64,000 nt of DNA from Phocaeicola fibrisolvens (GCF_025567125.1 NZ_JAOQJI010000002.1:1-64000); one strand, 5' to 3'; counted from the stretch's first letter, positions 1 through 8,905 are shown. A program made the numbers and translations. Notes: generated from the sequence alone by a model not told the origin.

Positions 1-70
1 CGTCGGATAAGCTGATTGACGATAGGATTATATTGAACCCAATCCTAACTTCTTACTACAGAAGTATTTA

Positions 71-1231
71 TCAAGCGACCAATCTGGGCGCACTCGCATA
101 GATTTGCGTGGTCTCAATGTTCGTATGCCCCAAAATACGGCTGACGCTCTCGATTGGCATCCCTTTGCTGAGAGCCAGGGTCGCAAATCCGTGCCTTGAG
201 CAATGAAAGCTGATTTTCTTGGTGATGCCGCATTCCTTTATCATCTTTCCCATACGCTTGCATATTGACCAATAGTTGAGATTGGGGAATACAAGATTGT
301 TTTCCTGAAAAGCCTTGTAACGCTCGATTATCTGCAAGGGAATATCCAGCAGCTTTACCTGAAACGGTACGCCCGTCTTATGCCGTTTGGAAATAATCCA
401 TTTTTCACCGTTTACTTCCACAATCTGGTCGTTGCTTAATTCCTTTATATCCACGAATGAGAGGGCGGTAAAACTGGCGAAAATAAAAATATCACGGAGA
501 TAGAAGTTCTTGGGGGCTTTGAACTGAAATTCCATCAATGTTTTCAGCTCATTCTCCGTCAGATATTCACGCTCTTTCGTGTTCGGGCTTATATGGAACT
601 GGGCAAACGGATTTCTCGGTATATGCCCGTTGAAATGTGCCCGCATCACCACACCTTTCAGCCACATGCAGTTTTCCCATATCGAACCGTTGTGCAGTCC
701 GGCTTCGTTGGAAAGGAACACGGCGAACTCCTTGATGAAGTCGGGCGTAAGTTCAGGCATGGAGATGTCGTTCCGCTTGTAATGTGACCTGATGAATGCC
801 GCCACATGGTTTCTTGCCCGTACCCTTGCCATATAGGTAGCCCTGACCCTGTCTTTTCCGACACGCTTCTTGAACACTTCATTTTCCTTGTCGAAAGCAC
901 CGAGCAATGTTTCATACTCACCGCCCAATCCCTGATAGGCATTGCGTACCATTTCTGCCGTTACATACGCTTCACGGTCGGATATACGCTGGTAATGCTT
1001 GATGATTTGAGCCTTGATGTTGTCAAGCGCAAGATTGGTTTCCCTCGCTTCCATACTCTTGCCCTTTGCCTTGTTCCCTTTGGCATCCCAAAGCTCTTTC
1101 GGGATAGTCCGTTTGCAGCTGAACTGTGCTACCGTTCCGTTGATTGTAACTCGTCCCATGATGGGGACAATTCCGTTCTTTTCCTTACTGCCGTTCACGT
1201 AGAACAGCACCTTGAATGTGCTTCTTGCCAT
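71..1231 (-). CDS. Tyrosine recombinase / site-specific integrase, IntDOT-like
   Basis: 386-residue integrase. Residues about 1-110 resemble the Arm-DNA-binding N-terminus of Bacteroidetes integrases, about 115-215 the SAM-like core-binding domain, and 220-380 the catalytic domain. Visible catalytic elements are the box-II stretch FHCSRHGFATL (His and Arg), LGHTNIETTQ with its His, and the probable nucleophile Tyr378 in QIYA. At the usual first catalytic arginine the sequence reads FTALSFVDIKEL, with Ser where most tyrosine recombinases have Arg. That is the known peculiarity of IntDOT-type enzymes. A TAnnTTTG box lies just upstream of the start. No excisionase or mobilisation gene is visible on its right, so the element it belongs to probably lies left of the window. 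Family assignment is firm; which element it moves is inference. Confidence 0.92.
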   Translation of the reverse strand: MARSTFKVLFYVNGSKEKNGIVPIMGRVTINGTVAQFSCKRTIPKELWDAKGNKAKGKSMEARETNLALDNIKAQIIKHYQRISDREAYVTAEMVRNAYQGLGGEYETLLGAFDKENEVFKKRVGKDRVRATYMARVRARNHVAAFIRSHYKRNDISMPELTPDFIKEFAVFLSNEAGLHNGSIWENCMWLKGVVMRAHFNGHIPRNPFAQFHISPNTKEREYLTENELKTLMEFQFKAPKNFYLRDIFIFASFTALSFVDIKELSNDQIVEVNGEKWIISKRHKTGVPFQVKLLDIPLQIIERYKAFQENNLVFPNLNYWSICKRMGKMIKECGITKKISFHCSRHGFATLALSKGMPIESVSRILGHTNIETTQIYASAPRLVA

Positions 1232-1250
1232 ACTCGTTTCTTTTTGGTTG

Positions 1251-1258
1251 CAAAACTA
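1251..1258 (-). promoter_or_regulatory. Promoter -7 box of the integrase gene
   Basis: The minus strand reads TAGTTTTG, matching the Bacteroidetes -7 consensus TAnnTTTG, about 20 bases before the integrase ATG. Confidence 0.5.
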
Positions 1259-1259
1259 T

Positions 1260-1611
1260 AAATCAACGAGTTACCTATTGATAAGCAAAGCTGCGCAGAA
1301 CGCCGCAAAATGAAACAGGGACTGTTAAATCTGCACTTTCATCGGGTAATGATTAGGAAACCGTTCTTTTGCTTTAATCTGCTTTAAGACGGTTTTCAAC
1401 TGTCCGCCCAACTTCTGCGTTTTTCCTATAACTCCCTAATTATCAAATCCTGTTGCGTTAATCTGCTGCAATTCGGCGGATATCCCAGAGATTTTATGTA
1501 AGTTTGTAAAAACAGTATACCTCATTTCAGACAAGAAACCGAATCTATCCCGCTTGGTATACAGGCTTCTGAAGAGCTACGGAAAGAAAACATTCCTTAC
1601 AGCATATCCCT
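1260..1611. other. Intergenic region between integrase and serine hydrolase
   Basis: About 350 bases without a convincing gene. The only signal is TAAGTTTG at 1499-1506, a TAnnTTTG-type box that could be the promoter of the serine hydrolase. With the preceding G it also matches nine of ten positions of the CTnDOT target core GTANNTTTGC, so this could be an element end. The two readings cannot be separated from one end alone. Confidence 0.4.
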
Positions 1612-2775
1612 ATGAAAACAAAGAAGAAAACCATTCTCCGCCTGCTCATCGCCCTGGTAGTGGTGCTGGGGGTGGTGTATGCCTCCTTGCCCTACTATGC
1701 CCGTCAGGCGCTCATTCACTGGATGCCCGTTATCGATGACTTGGAAACCTTTCACCGACACACGGTGCATCATAATCCCGATGACGTGTGGTACTGGCCC
1801 CTTTCTGCCGACTATAACCGCTACCGACTGACGGAGCAGGATGCGCACTATCTGGACAGCCTGCGCACCGTGTCGTTTCTCGTCATTCATCGTGACAGCA
1901 TCCTTTTTGAGAGTTACCGTGACGGGTGGAACGACACGCTGACCTCGAATCTCTATTCTGCCACAAAGACCATCGTGGGACTGTTGGCGGGTGTGGCCCT
2001 CGATGAAGGAAAGATTCACAGTTTGGATGACCCTGTATCGCGCTATATTCCGGCCTATACGAAAGGGATGCAGGCCGATGTCACCCTGCGCGACTTGCTG
2101 ACCATGAGCGGCGGCATGGCGTGGGATGAGGCATACACCTCGCTCTTCTCCGTTACCACGCACGGCTACTACGGCAATGATCTGTACGACTTGGTGATGG
2201 GCTTGGACGTGACGGAAAAGCCCGGCGTGCAGTATTCTTATCGTAGCGGTGAGACCCAACTGCTGGCTTTTGTGATTGAAGCGGCCACCGGGAAAACACT
2301 AAGCGACTATGCCGAAGAGAAACTCTGGCGTCCGATGCAGGCCGAACGTGATGCCTATTGGTTGCTCGACAAAAAAGACGGCGACGAGAAAGCCTTTTGC
2401 TGCTTCCATACCACGGCCCGCGACGTAGCCCGTTTCGGAAGTCTCTTGTTGCATCGCGGCAATTGGCACGGCCGCCAACTGGTATCCGAAGCCTATATGG
2501 ACGAGCTGATGCGTCCCGCTTCGTACCTGAAAGACCAGTGGGGAAAGGATTCTCTCAGCTACTATGGTTTCCAGACGTGGGTCATGGATTATCGCGGGAT
2601 GCGTTGTCCTTACATGCGCGGTATGCTGGGGCAATACATCATCGCCATCCCTGCACTGGATGCCATCGTGGTGCGCTTGGGTCGCAAGCGTAGGGATGTC
2701 TATCACCGCGAACTTACGACCGACATCACGCGGTATATGGACATCGCCCTGAAGATGCTGAAAGAAAATCAGTGA
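1612..2775 (+). CDS. Membrane-anchored serine hydrolase, beta-lactamase (class C) family
   Basis: 387 residues. Residues about 8-28 form a hydrophobic N-terminal anchor after a Lys-rich start, so the enzyme should face the periplasm. The active-site SxxK motif is S116-A-T-K119 within NLYSATKTIVG. A second-motif equivalent is seen around QYSYRSGETQLL (about 206-217), with Ser in place of the usual Asn of YxN. The family contains class C beta-lactamases, D-aminopeptidases, DD-peptidases and esterases, and sequence alone does not choose among them. Nothing else links it to beta-lactam resistance. It is followed after about 80 bases by an aldo/keto reductase with its own promoter box, so they are probably separate transcripts. 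Confidence 0.85.
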   Translation: MKTKKKTILRLLIALVVVLGVVYASLPYYARQALIHWMPVIDDLETFHRHTVHHNPDDVWYWPLSADYNRYRLTEQDAHYLDSLRTVSFLVIHRDSILFESYRDGWNDTLTSNLYSATKTIVGLLAGVALDEGKIHSLDDPVSRYIPAYTKGMQADVTLRDLLTMSGGMAWDEAYTSLFSVTTHGYYGNDLYDLVMGLDVTEKPGVQYSYRSGETQLLAFVIEAATGKTLSDYAEEKLWRPMQAERDAYWLLDKKDGDEKAFCCFHTTARDVARFGSLLLHRGNWHGRQLVSEAYMDELMRPASYLKDQWGKDSLSYYGFQTWVMDYRGMRCPYMRGMLGQYIIAIPALDAIVVRLGRKRRDVYHRELTTDITRYMDIALKMLKENQ

Positions 2776-2827
2776 AACGGGTACACACCTCCGAGTTATT
2801 GTTACATACCTACGGCCTGTTCTCCGC

Positions 2828-2835
2828 TACCTTTG
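2828..2835 (+). promoter_or_regulatory. Promoter -7 box of the aldo/keto reductase gene
   Basis: TACCTTTG matches TAnnTTTG, 22 bases before the ATG. A TTG-containing stretch near 2797-2800 could be the -33 element. Confidence 0.55.
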
Positions 2836-2857
2836 CATAAAGACTAAAAAACAGGAG

Positions 2858-3994
2858 ATGATGGACCGAAGGAAATTTTTGAAACAGGCTTCCAGCTACA
2901 CCTTGGCCGCAATCGGAATGATGACAGGCATAGGGCAGGCCTTTGCCGGAACGAGGCTGATGGGGGAGAGCGCAGCAGATGCGTCGTCAAACAATCGGGC
3001 ACAAAGAAAAGAGATGGAACACCGCAAGCTGGGTGGAATGGAAGTTTCTGCCATCGGCTTGGGTTGCCTGCCGATGGTGGGCTACTATGGAGGTAAATAC
3101 GAGAAGAAGGAGATGATAGACCTGATTCGGAGGGCATACGACCAGGGGGTTACGCTGTTCGACACGGCAGAGGTTTACGGGCCTTACACCAGTGAGGAAT
3201 GGGTGGGTGAGGCCGTTGCCCCATTTCGTGACAAGGTCAAAATCGAGACGAAGTTCGGCTTCGGGGTAGAAGAGGGGCAGCCGACCGCCCTGAACAGCCG
3301 GCCGGACCATATCCGGCGGGCGGTGGAAGGTTCGTTGCGCCGTTTGCGTACAGACCACATCGACCTGCTCTATCAGCACCGTGTGGATCCGAATGTGCCG
3401 ATGGAAGAGGTGGCTGAGGTGGTAAAAGACTTGATGCAGGAAGGGAAAGTCTTGCATTGGGGATTGTCGGAGGCAAGTGCCCGCTCCATACGCCGGGCAC
3501 ATGCGGTATGTCCGCTTTCAGCCGTGCAGAGTGAATATGCCATCTGGTGGCGTGAACCGGAGACCAAGATTTTTCCCACGCTACAAGAGCTGGGCATTGG
3601 CTTTGTGCCTTATTGTCCGCTGGGGCGGGCTTTCCTGACGGGAACAATCAACGAACACAGCCGTTTCCAAAAGGGAGACAGGCGGTATAATCTGCCGCAA
3701 TTCCAGCCTGAAGCATTGAAACACAATATGCCGCTGGTTTATCTCGTGGAGGAATGGGCGAAACGTAAAGGGGTGACTCCGGCGCAGTTTGCTCTGGTTT
3801 GGATGCTCTCGCGTAAATCATGGATTGTCCCTATTCCCGGAACAACCAATCCTGACCATCTGGATGACTTCCTAGGTGCCGCTTCCGTACGGTTGACTCC
3901 TTACGAAATGGAGGAGTTCGACGCCGCCTATGCCAAGATAGACCTGATGGGGCACCGTGCCGACCCGTTCACGGAGAGTCAAATAGATAAATAA
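2858..3994 (+). CDS. Aldo/keto reductase with twin-arginine-type signal peptide
   Basis: 378 residues. The N-terminus MMDRRKFLKQ followed by a hydrophobic stretch ending near GIGQAFA is a Tat-type signal, implying export of a folded cofactor-bound enzyme. The AKR barrel begins near residue 50 (HRKLGGMEVSAIGLGCLPM). The catalytic tetrad is visible: Asp and Tyr in LFDTAEVYGPY, Lys in KVKIETKFGF and His in DLLYQHRVDPN. Near the C-terminus IVPIPGTTNP is the usual NADP-binding loop region. The substrate is unknown. Together with the acetyltransferase and amidohydrolase downstream on the same strand it forms a loose cluster. Confidence 0.9.
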   Translation: MMDRRKFLKQASSYTLAAIGMMTGIGQAFAGTRLMGESAADASSNNRAQRKEMEHRKLGGMEVSAIGLGCLPMVGYYGGKYEKKEMIDLIRRAYDQGVTLFDTAEVYGPYTSEEWVGEAVAPFRDKVKIETKFGFGVEEGQPTALNSRPDHIRRAVEGSLRRLRTDHIDLLYQHRVDPNVPMEEVAEVVKDLMQEGKVLHWGLSEASARSIRRAHAVCPLSAVQSEYAIWWREPETKIFPTLQELGIGFVPYCPLGRAFLTGTINEHSRFQKGDRRYNLPQFQPEALKHNMPLVYLVEEWAKRKGVTPAQFALVWMLSRKSWIVPIPGTTNPDHLDDFLGAASVRLTPYEMEEFDAAYAKIDLMGHRADPFTESQIDK

Positions 3995-4141
3995 ATGATT
4001 CTACCATTATACAGATAATTTGGAGGTCATCATCCAAGAAGAGAGGTGCATGAAAGTGTTTGTGGGGTTTATAAGTTCATTTTCAGTGAAATTGGTATAA
4101 ACACAGAGGATATGTCTACTCTGTATCGGGTGGTATTGTCG

Positions 4142-4149
4142 TATCTTTA
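4142..4149 (+). promoter_or_regulatory. Possible promoter box for the acetyltransferase gene
   Basis: TATCTTTA differs from TAnnTTTG only in the last base and lies about 34 bases before the acetyltransferase ATG, within a 188-base gap without a credible gene. Confidence 0.3.
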
Positions 4150-4182
4150 TCACATAGAAAGAACTAATCAATTAAAGACAAT

Positions 4183-4779
4183 ATGGAAGATATTTTCAAG
4201 AAAGACTTGTCGGGAGAAATGGTTTCTCCTAATGAACCGGGATATGACAAATTAATCAATGTGATTTGGGACACCATGAAGCTGGCAAATGAATTGAATA
4301 CCGGCTGGCACACGCCTGAAGAAGTGCGCGACTACCTGTCTCGTATCACAGGCCGTGAGATTGATTCGTCGGTCACGCTGCTACCTCCGTTTTATGTGGA
4401 TTACGGGAAGAACATCCGCATAGGGAAAGGTTGCTGGATACAGCAGGGATGCACTTTCTTTGACAGGGGTGGCATCACGTTGGGCAACGGCGTGTTCATC
4501 GCCCCGAAAGTGAACCTTATCACCATCAACCATGACCCTAATCCGGACAACCGCAGTGCCACTTACGGGCGTCCCATCGTCATTGAAGACAAAGTATGGA
4601 TAGGCATCAATTCCACTATCCTGCCCGGTGTGACCATTGGTTACGGTGCCATTGTAGGGGCAAACAGCGTGGTGACGCACGATGTGCCGCCGATGACGGT
4701 AGTAGGAGGCAATCCGGCGAAGGTCATCAAAGAAATTAAATGCAGAGCAACAACGACAAGTACAATAACCGGGGAATAG
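4183..4779 (+). CDS. Hexapeptide-repeat O-acetyltransferase (LacA/NodL/Maa type)
   Basis: 198 residues, the usual length for galactoside/maltose acetyltransferases. Residues about 10-60 form the helical N-terminal Mac-like region. From about 70 the left-handed beta-helix hexapeptide repeats are obvious (IRIGKGCWIQQGC, ITLGNGVFIAPKV, IVIEDKVWIGINS, VTIGYGAIVGANS). The catalytic His is expected in ITINHDPNP. It would transfer acetyl from acetyl-CoA to a hydroxyl of a sugar or related molecule in the cytoplasm. The start at the ATG giving MEDIFKKD is preferred over an overlapping upstream frame. Only 6 bases separate it from the next gene, so the two are probably co-transcribed. The specific acceptor cannot be told. 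Confidence 0.9.
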   Translation: MEDIFKKDLSGEMVSPNEPGYDKLINVIWDTMKLANELNTGWHTPEEVRDYLSRITGREIDSSVTLLPPFYVDYGKNIRIGKGCWIQQGCTFFDRGGITLGNGVFIAPKVNLITINHDPNPDNRSATYGRPIVIEDKVWIGINSTILPGVTIGYGAIVGANSVVTHDVPPMTVVGGNPAKVIKEIKCRATTTSTITGE

Positions 4780-4785
4780 AAGGTA

Positions 4786-5820
4786 ATGAATAAATTGATT
4801 CTGACAGGGGCATTGTGTGCGGCATTCGCTACTGTATCTGCACAGATGGTGGATGTACACAGCCACATCATTCTTCCTGAATACAGGGAAGTGCTGAAAG
4901 CACACGGGGCAGAATTGGAAGAAACTTTTCCGTTGCCTGAGTGGAATGTAGAGCGGCACATCGCTTTTATGGACAGTGCAGGCATCCGTACCGCTGTGCT
5001 GACCATGCCAGCTCCACAACCTTATTATGGCGATGCGGGGGAAAGCGCTGCATGTATCCGCAGAGTGAACGAGGTTTCTGCAGAAATAAAACAGCGATAC
5101 CCTGAAAGATTCAAGTTCTGTGCCTCACTGCCGTTGCCGGATGTGGAGGCTGCCATACGGGAAGCGGTGTATGCACTCGATACGTTAGGGGCCGATGGTG
5201 TGAAACTAGCGACCAACAGTCGCGGGCAGTACTTGGGGGATGAGGCATTGGACCCGTTGATGGAAATCCTGAACGAGCGTCATGCGGTCGTTATCCTCCA
5301 TCCGCATCGTCCCACGCCTTATCCGAAGGAAATCATAGCCACCACACCGCTGGCGATGTATGAATATCCGGCGGAGACCACTCGTGCCGTGGTGAACATG
5401 CTGGCACGAAATGTATTGGTGCGCTATCCGAACCTGAAAGTGGTTGTGCCCCATTGCGGTTCGTTCCTGCCGTTGGCTTTACCTCGCATGAAATCCATTC
5501 TCCCGGCAATGGTGAAGCAGGGCTATATGCAGCCGATAGATTGGGAAGGCAACCTTTTGCGCCTTTATTTCGATCTGGCGGGCAACCCGACCATGGAAAT
5601 CTTGCGCTCGCTGCTTACCCTCACCACGCCCGACCACATTCTTTACGGCTCGGACTATCCTTACCTGCCTGATGCCGTGCTGAAAGCCAACCTGCAAAGG
5701 CTGAAGCAGACGCTTGCTTCTGATAAGGAACTTGCCGGATATGCCGACTTGTTTCTGTGGAAGAATGCGGATGGCTTGTTTGTTAAGTGTGCAGCTGCTG
5801 GCAGTATTCGGAAGGAGTGA
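4786..5820 (+). CDS. Secreted amidohydrolase (amidohydrolase-2/ACMSD-like)
   Basis: 344 residues with a Sec signal peptide (MNKLILTGALCAAFATVSAQ), after which the metal-binding HxH motif appears at once (MVDVHSHIILPE). Further barrel metal ligands are seen in VILHPHRPTPYP, VVPHCGSFLP and ILYGSDYPY, the pattern of the amidohydrolase-2 family that includes ACMSD and gamma-resorcylate decarboxylase. The reaction is probably hydrolytic or decarboxylating on a small carboxylated ring compound, but the substrate is unknown. An export signal is unusual for this family. Its 3' end overlaps the convergent AraC gene by 38 bases. Confidence 0.85.
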   Translation: MNKLILTGALCAAFATVSAQMVDVHSHIILPEYREVLKAHGAELEETFPLPEWNVERHIAFMDSAGIRTAVLTMPAPQPYYGDAGESAACIRRVNEVSAEIKQRYPERFKFCASLPLPDVEAAIREAVYALDTLGADGVKLATNSRGQYLGDEALDPLMEILNERHAVVILHPHRPTPYPKEIIATTPLAMYEYPAETTRAVVNMLARNVLVRYPNLKVVVPHCGSFLPLALPRMKSILPAMVKQGYMQPIDWEGNLLRLYFDLAGNPTMEILRSLLTLTTPDHILYGSDYPYLPDAVLKANLQRLKQTLASDKELAGYADLFLWKNADGLFVKCAAAGSIRKE

Positions 5821-6682
5821 TGCCTTCTTGCTTCTTGAACATGCGACTGAAATGCTGGGGATATTCAAAGCCGAGTCTGTCGGATACCTGCGATACGGTT
5901 TCGCCCGCTGCCAGTCCGTTCTTGGCCAGCCGGATGATGAATCGACGGATGTGATTGCTTGCCGTATCGCCAGTGGTTTTCTTGATGACGTCGCCGAAAT
6001 AATTGGGTGACAGGCACAGCTTGTCGGCACAATACTGCACGCTAGGCAGGCCGAGGGTCAGCTGTAGTTTGTCTTCAAAATAATCGCGAAGCAGATGGTC
6101 GAAACGGACGAGAATGTCGGAGTTCTCTACCTTACGAGTCAAGAACTGGCGGTTGTAGAACCGTTGGCAGAAGTTGAGCATCAGTTCGATGTAGCCTACA
6201 AGGATGGTGTTCTGTAGCTCGTCTGGCTTTTTGAACAACTCGTCTTGTATCTGGCGCATGAGAGAGATAAGGATGTCATGCTCCTCATCTGTCATGTGCA
6301 GGGCTTCATTGACACGGTAGTCGAAGAAAGAATATTCCTTGATGTGCTTTTCGAGTGGAAAGCCGTGCAGCAGGTCGGGATGGAACAGGAGTGCCCAACC
6401 CGTAATAGATACCTGTTCGCCGTTGTCTTCCTTGCCTCCCACTTGTCCGGGTGCCACGCACAGCAGCGTACCTTTGTGGTAGTCATACTTGCCACGGCCA
6501 TAATCCAAGGCTACATCGGCATCGTCCCGCAGGAACAGTCCGTACACACTGTAATTGTTCAGGCTGTGACGTATGGGGGACACCTCGGCATAGTCTACCA
6601 CGCAAACAAATGGATGTTTCGTGACGCAGCCGAGGTAATTCCCGTAATCATTGACATTTCTTACTTTCAATATAGTGCTCAT
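5783..6682 (-). CDS. AraC-family transcriptional regulator
   Basis: 299 residues. The C-terminal 100 residues contain the two helix-turn-helix motifs of AraC proteins, ending with RLGFEYPQHFSRMFKKQEGITPSEY. The N-terminal about 190 residues form a cupin-like effector domain (VDYAEVSPIRHSLNNYSVYG). It is divergent from the CMD/ABM gene and convergent with the amidohydrolase, so it is the natural candidate to control both. In many Bacteroidetes such regulators respond to small aromatic or redox compounds; that role here is inference. Confidence 0.92.
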   Translation of the reverse strand: MSTILKVRNVNDYGNYLGCVTKHPFVCVVDYAEVSPIRHSLNNYSVYGLFLRDDADVALDYGRGKYDYHKGTLLCVAPGQVGGKEDNGEQVSITGWALLFHPDLLHGFPLEKHIKEYSFFDYRVNEALHMTDEEHDILISLMRQIQDELFKKPDELQNTILVGYIELMLNFCQRFYNRQFLTRKVENSDILVRFDHLLRDYFEDKLQLTLGLPSVQYCADKLCLSPNYFGDVIKKTTGDTASNHIRRFIIRLAKNGLAAGETVSQVSDRLGFEYPQHFSRMFKKQEGITPSEYCQQLHT

Positions 6683-6704
6683 ACTCTTTCTTGTTATGTC
6701 TATA

Positions 6705-6712
6705 CAAAAATA
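6705..6712 (-). promoter_or_regulatory. Promoter -7 box of the AraC regulator gene
   Basis: The minus strand reads TATTTTTG (TAnnTTTG), about 23 bases before the ATG. It lies in the divergent region shared with the CMD/ABM gene. Confidence 0.5.
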
Positions 6713-6809
6713 AAGTATTTAACTGACAATGTTTTATGCAGGTTGTAAATTCTGTAAAAATGGTATATTCTGCCAACTTATGGTTACGGGATTTTCGTTC
6801 ATCACGATG

Positions 6810-6817
6810 TATTTTTG
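6810..6817 (+). promoter_or_regulatory. Promoter -7 box of the CMD/ABM gene
   Basis: TATTTTTG matches TAnnTTTG, 24 bases before the ATG. Together with the box at 6705-6712 it makes a divergent promoter pair in which the AraC protein could bind. Confidence 0.5.
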
Positions 6818-6841
6818 CATTTAGATAAATAACAGGAAATT

Positions 6842-7993
6842 ATGAGAAAAGTAATCAGTATCATAGCCTTCGTGCTGGCAAGTAGCTTGTCCATGATGGC
6901 ACAAACAATAAACCATAGTATGAATAGAATAGAAGTATGCAAACAGAATTACCATACGCTGTTCGGCGGGGAAGTTTTGACCGGACAGGGTACAGACCCG
7001 GAAATGATAGATATTTTGCAGAAGTTTATCTTCGGCGAGGTATTTCAAACGGGCAACCTTACCTTGAAACAGCGTGAAATGATTACCTGCATCACCCTTG
7101 CTACCATGCAGACACTTCCGCAATTGAAAGCCCATGCAGGGGCGGCACTTAATGTCGGAGTTACTCCTGAAGAGCTGCGAGAGGTGATGTACCTCACTGC
7201 ACCGTTTATTGGTTTTCCAAAAATGTTGAATGCCATGTCTACGGTGAATGAAGTGTTTCAGGAGCGGGGCATCTCTTTGCCGTTGGAAAAGCAAGGCACG
7301 GTGACGGAGGAAACCCGCCATGCGACGGGCAAGGCCATTCAGGACCGACTCTATCCCGGCGGTATCGCTTCGGTGATGGAAGGATTGCCCGGTGACATGG
7401 GCAAGCAGGTGGAACAATTCCTCACGGATTATTTCTTTGGCGAAATATACAGCAGGGGCGCCATCGATTTGCCGACACGCGAATTGTTAGGCTATTGTGT
7501 GCTGACAACCTTGGAAGCCGAAAGCCAGCTTCGTTCGCACTATCATGGCAATCTCAACGTGGGAAACACACCCGAAACATTGACTGCTGCCGTCATCCAG
7601 TGTCTGCCGTATATCGGTTTCCCGGCGGCCATCAAGGCGTTGCGCATCATCAAGGAAGAATATTCCCGGCCGGTTCCTGCTGAAAACAACCTGGTGCGCC
7701 TGTCAAAGATTACGGTCGATTCGACCCAGTTGGAGGCCTACAATGCTTTCTTGAAAGAGGAAATCGAAGCTTCCATGCGGTTGGAACCGGGTGTATTGGC
7801 ACTCTATGCCACTGCCGAGAAGGAGGCGCCGTATAATGTGACCATCCTCGAAATCTATGCCGACCGTGCGGCCTACGACAACCATTTGAAAACATCCCAT
7901 TTTCAGAAATACAAGCAAGGGACACTTTCAATGGTGAAAGAATTGGAACTGGTGGATGTGAAACCCCTGATGCCGGGATTGAAAATCAAATGA
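6842..7993 (+). CDS. Secreted carboxymuconolactone decarboxylase-like protein fused to an ABM monooxygenase domain
   Basis: 383 residues with a Sec signal (MRKVISIIAFVLASSLSMMAQ). Two CMD/AhpD-like repeats follow, at about 50-135 (with LKAHAGAALNVGVTPEEL) and about 180-265 (with LRSHYHGNLNVGNTPETL). Residues about 285-380 form an antibiotic-biosynthesis-monooxygenase-like ferredoxin-fold domain (LARLEPGV-type region, VTILEIYADRAAYDNHL). CMD proteins are decarboxylases or thiol peroxidases, and ABM domains oxidise quinols. The fusion suggests handling of small aromatic or quinone molecules in the periplasm. This is inference from families; no substrate is known. It is divergent from the AraC gene. 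Confidence 0.82.
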   Translation: MRKVISIIAFVLASSLSMMAQTINHSMNRIEVCKQNYHTLFGGEVLTGQGTDPEMIDILQKFIFGEVFQTGNLTLKQREMITCITLATMQTLPQLKAHAGAALNVGVTPEELREVMYLTAPFIGFPKMLNAMSTVNEVFQERGISLPLEKQGTVTEETRHATGKAIQDRLYPGGIASVMEGLPGDMGKQVEQFLTDYFFGEIYSRGAIDLPTRELLGYCVLTTLEAESQLRSHYHGNLNVGNTPETLTAAVIQCLPYIGFPAAIKALRIIKEEYSRPVPAENNLVRLSKITVDSTQLEAYNAFLKEEIEASMRLEPGVLALYATAEKEAPYNVTILEIYADRAAYDNHLKTSHFQKYKQGTLSMVKELELVDVKPLMPGLKIK

Positions 7994-8048
7994 CGTGATT
8001 GGAATAATGGATTTTGCTTCGTATAGTATAAGAGAAAACCGGACTTTA

Positions 8049-8873
8049 TCAGTCCAGTTCTCTCTGACGGCAGAAGCAGCCGCCGAATTTCTCGTCCACG
8101 TTTTCTACCGGCTGGCGGAAGATGCCGTACACCGAGGAGCCGGAACCGCTCATGCTGGCATAAACCGCGCCCAGGTCGTAAAGTTCGTCCTTGATGGCGG
8201 CAATTTCCGGGTATTGCAGGAAAACGCTGTCTTCAAAATCATTCTTCATGCTGTCTTTCCATGTTTCCACGGGCTGGCGGGCGATGTCCTTTAAAGAAAC
8301 CTCCGGCTTGTGGGGAGTGATGTGGGCAAAGGCCTCGCGGGTGGATACGAAAATGTCCGGTTTCACCAGCACGAGGTAGCAGCCGGAAAGTGACAGACGG
8401 ATGGGCTCAAAAATGTTGCCGATGCCGGTGGCAAAGACCGGCTGGTTGCGGATGAAGAAGGCACAGTCGGCACCCAGACGGGCGGCGTAAGCTTCCATTT
8501 CTTCCAGACTCAGGTTCAGGCGGAATTTCTCGTTCAGCAGCTTGATCATGAAAGCGCAGTCGGATGAACCGCCTCCCAGTCCCGCACCCGTAGGGATGTG
8601 CTTGAACAGGTGGATGTCGATGGGCGGCATCTCGTGGTCTTTTTTCAACAGTTCGTAGGCTTTCACCACCAGGTTGTCTTCCGGAGCGCCTTCAAGGGCG
8701 GTTCCTTTTACGTGGAGGGTATAAGGAGTATCATCTTTTTCTCTTCGCGTCACCTCCAGTGCGTCTTGCAAGTGGATGGGATAGAAAATGGTTTCCAGGT
8801 TGTGGTAACCATCGGCGCGTTTTTCAGTAATATTCAAGCCAAGGTTTATTTTGGCATTTGGAAAGGTAATCAT
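8049..8873 (-). CDS. ispE: 4-diphosphocytidyl-2-C-methyl-D-erythritol kinase
   Basis: 274 residues. This is the GHMP kinase of the MEP isoprenoid pathway, phosphorylating CDP-ME with ATP. The ATP-binding loop GAGLGGGSSD is at 96-105. Lys8 (NAKINLGL) and Asp136 (LGADCAFF) sit at the expected catalytic positions. Length and motifs are typical of full-length IspE. It is divergent from dnaB, each with its own -7 box in a 111-base gap, and convergent with the CMD/ABM gene. Confidence 0.97.
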   Translation of the reverse strand: MITFPNAKINLGLNITEKRADGYHNLETIFYPIHLQDALEVTRREKDDTPYTLHVKGTALEGAPEDNLVVKAYELLKKDHEMPPIDIHLFKHIPTGAGLGGGSSDCAFMIKLLNEKFRLNLSLEEMEAYAARLGADCAFFIRNQPVFATGIGNIFEPIRLSLSGCYLVLVKPDIFVSTREAFAHITPHKPEVSLKDIARQPVETWKDSMKNDFEDSVFLQYPEIAAIKDELYDLGAVYASMSGSGSSVYGIFRQPVENVDEKFGGCFCRQRELD

Positions 8874-8905
8874 AGTGTCGTTTGTTTTGTTTGTTTTTTG
8901 TTGCT

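Noticed and set aside
4046..4255. 69-codon frame before the acetyltransferase
   Set aside because: Overlaps the acetyltransferase start in another frame and shows no family features.
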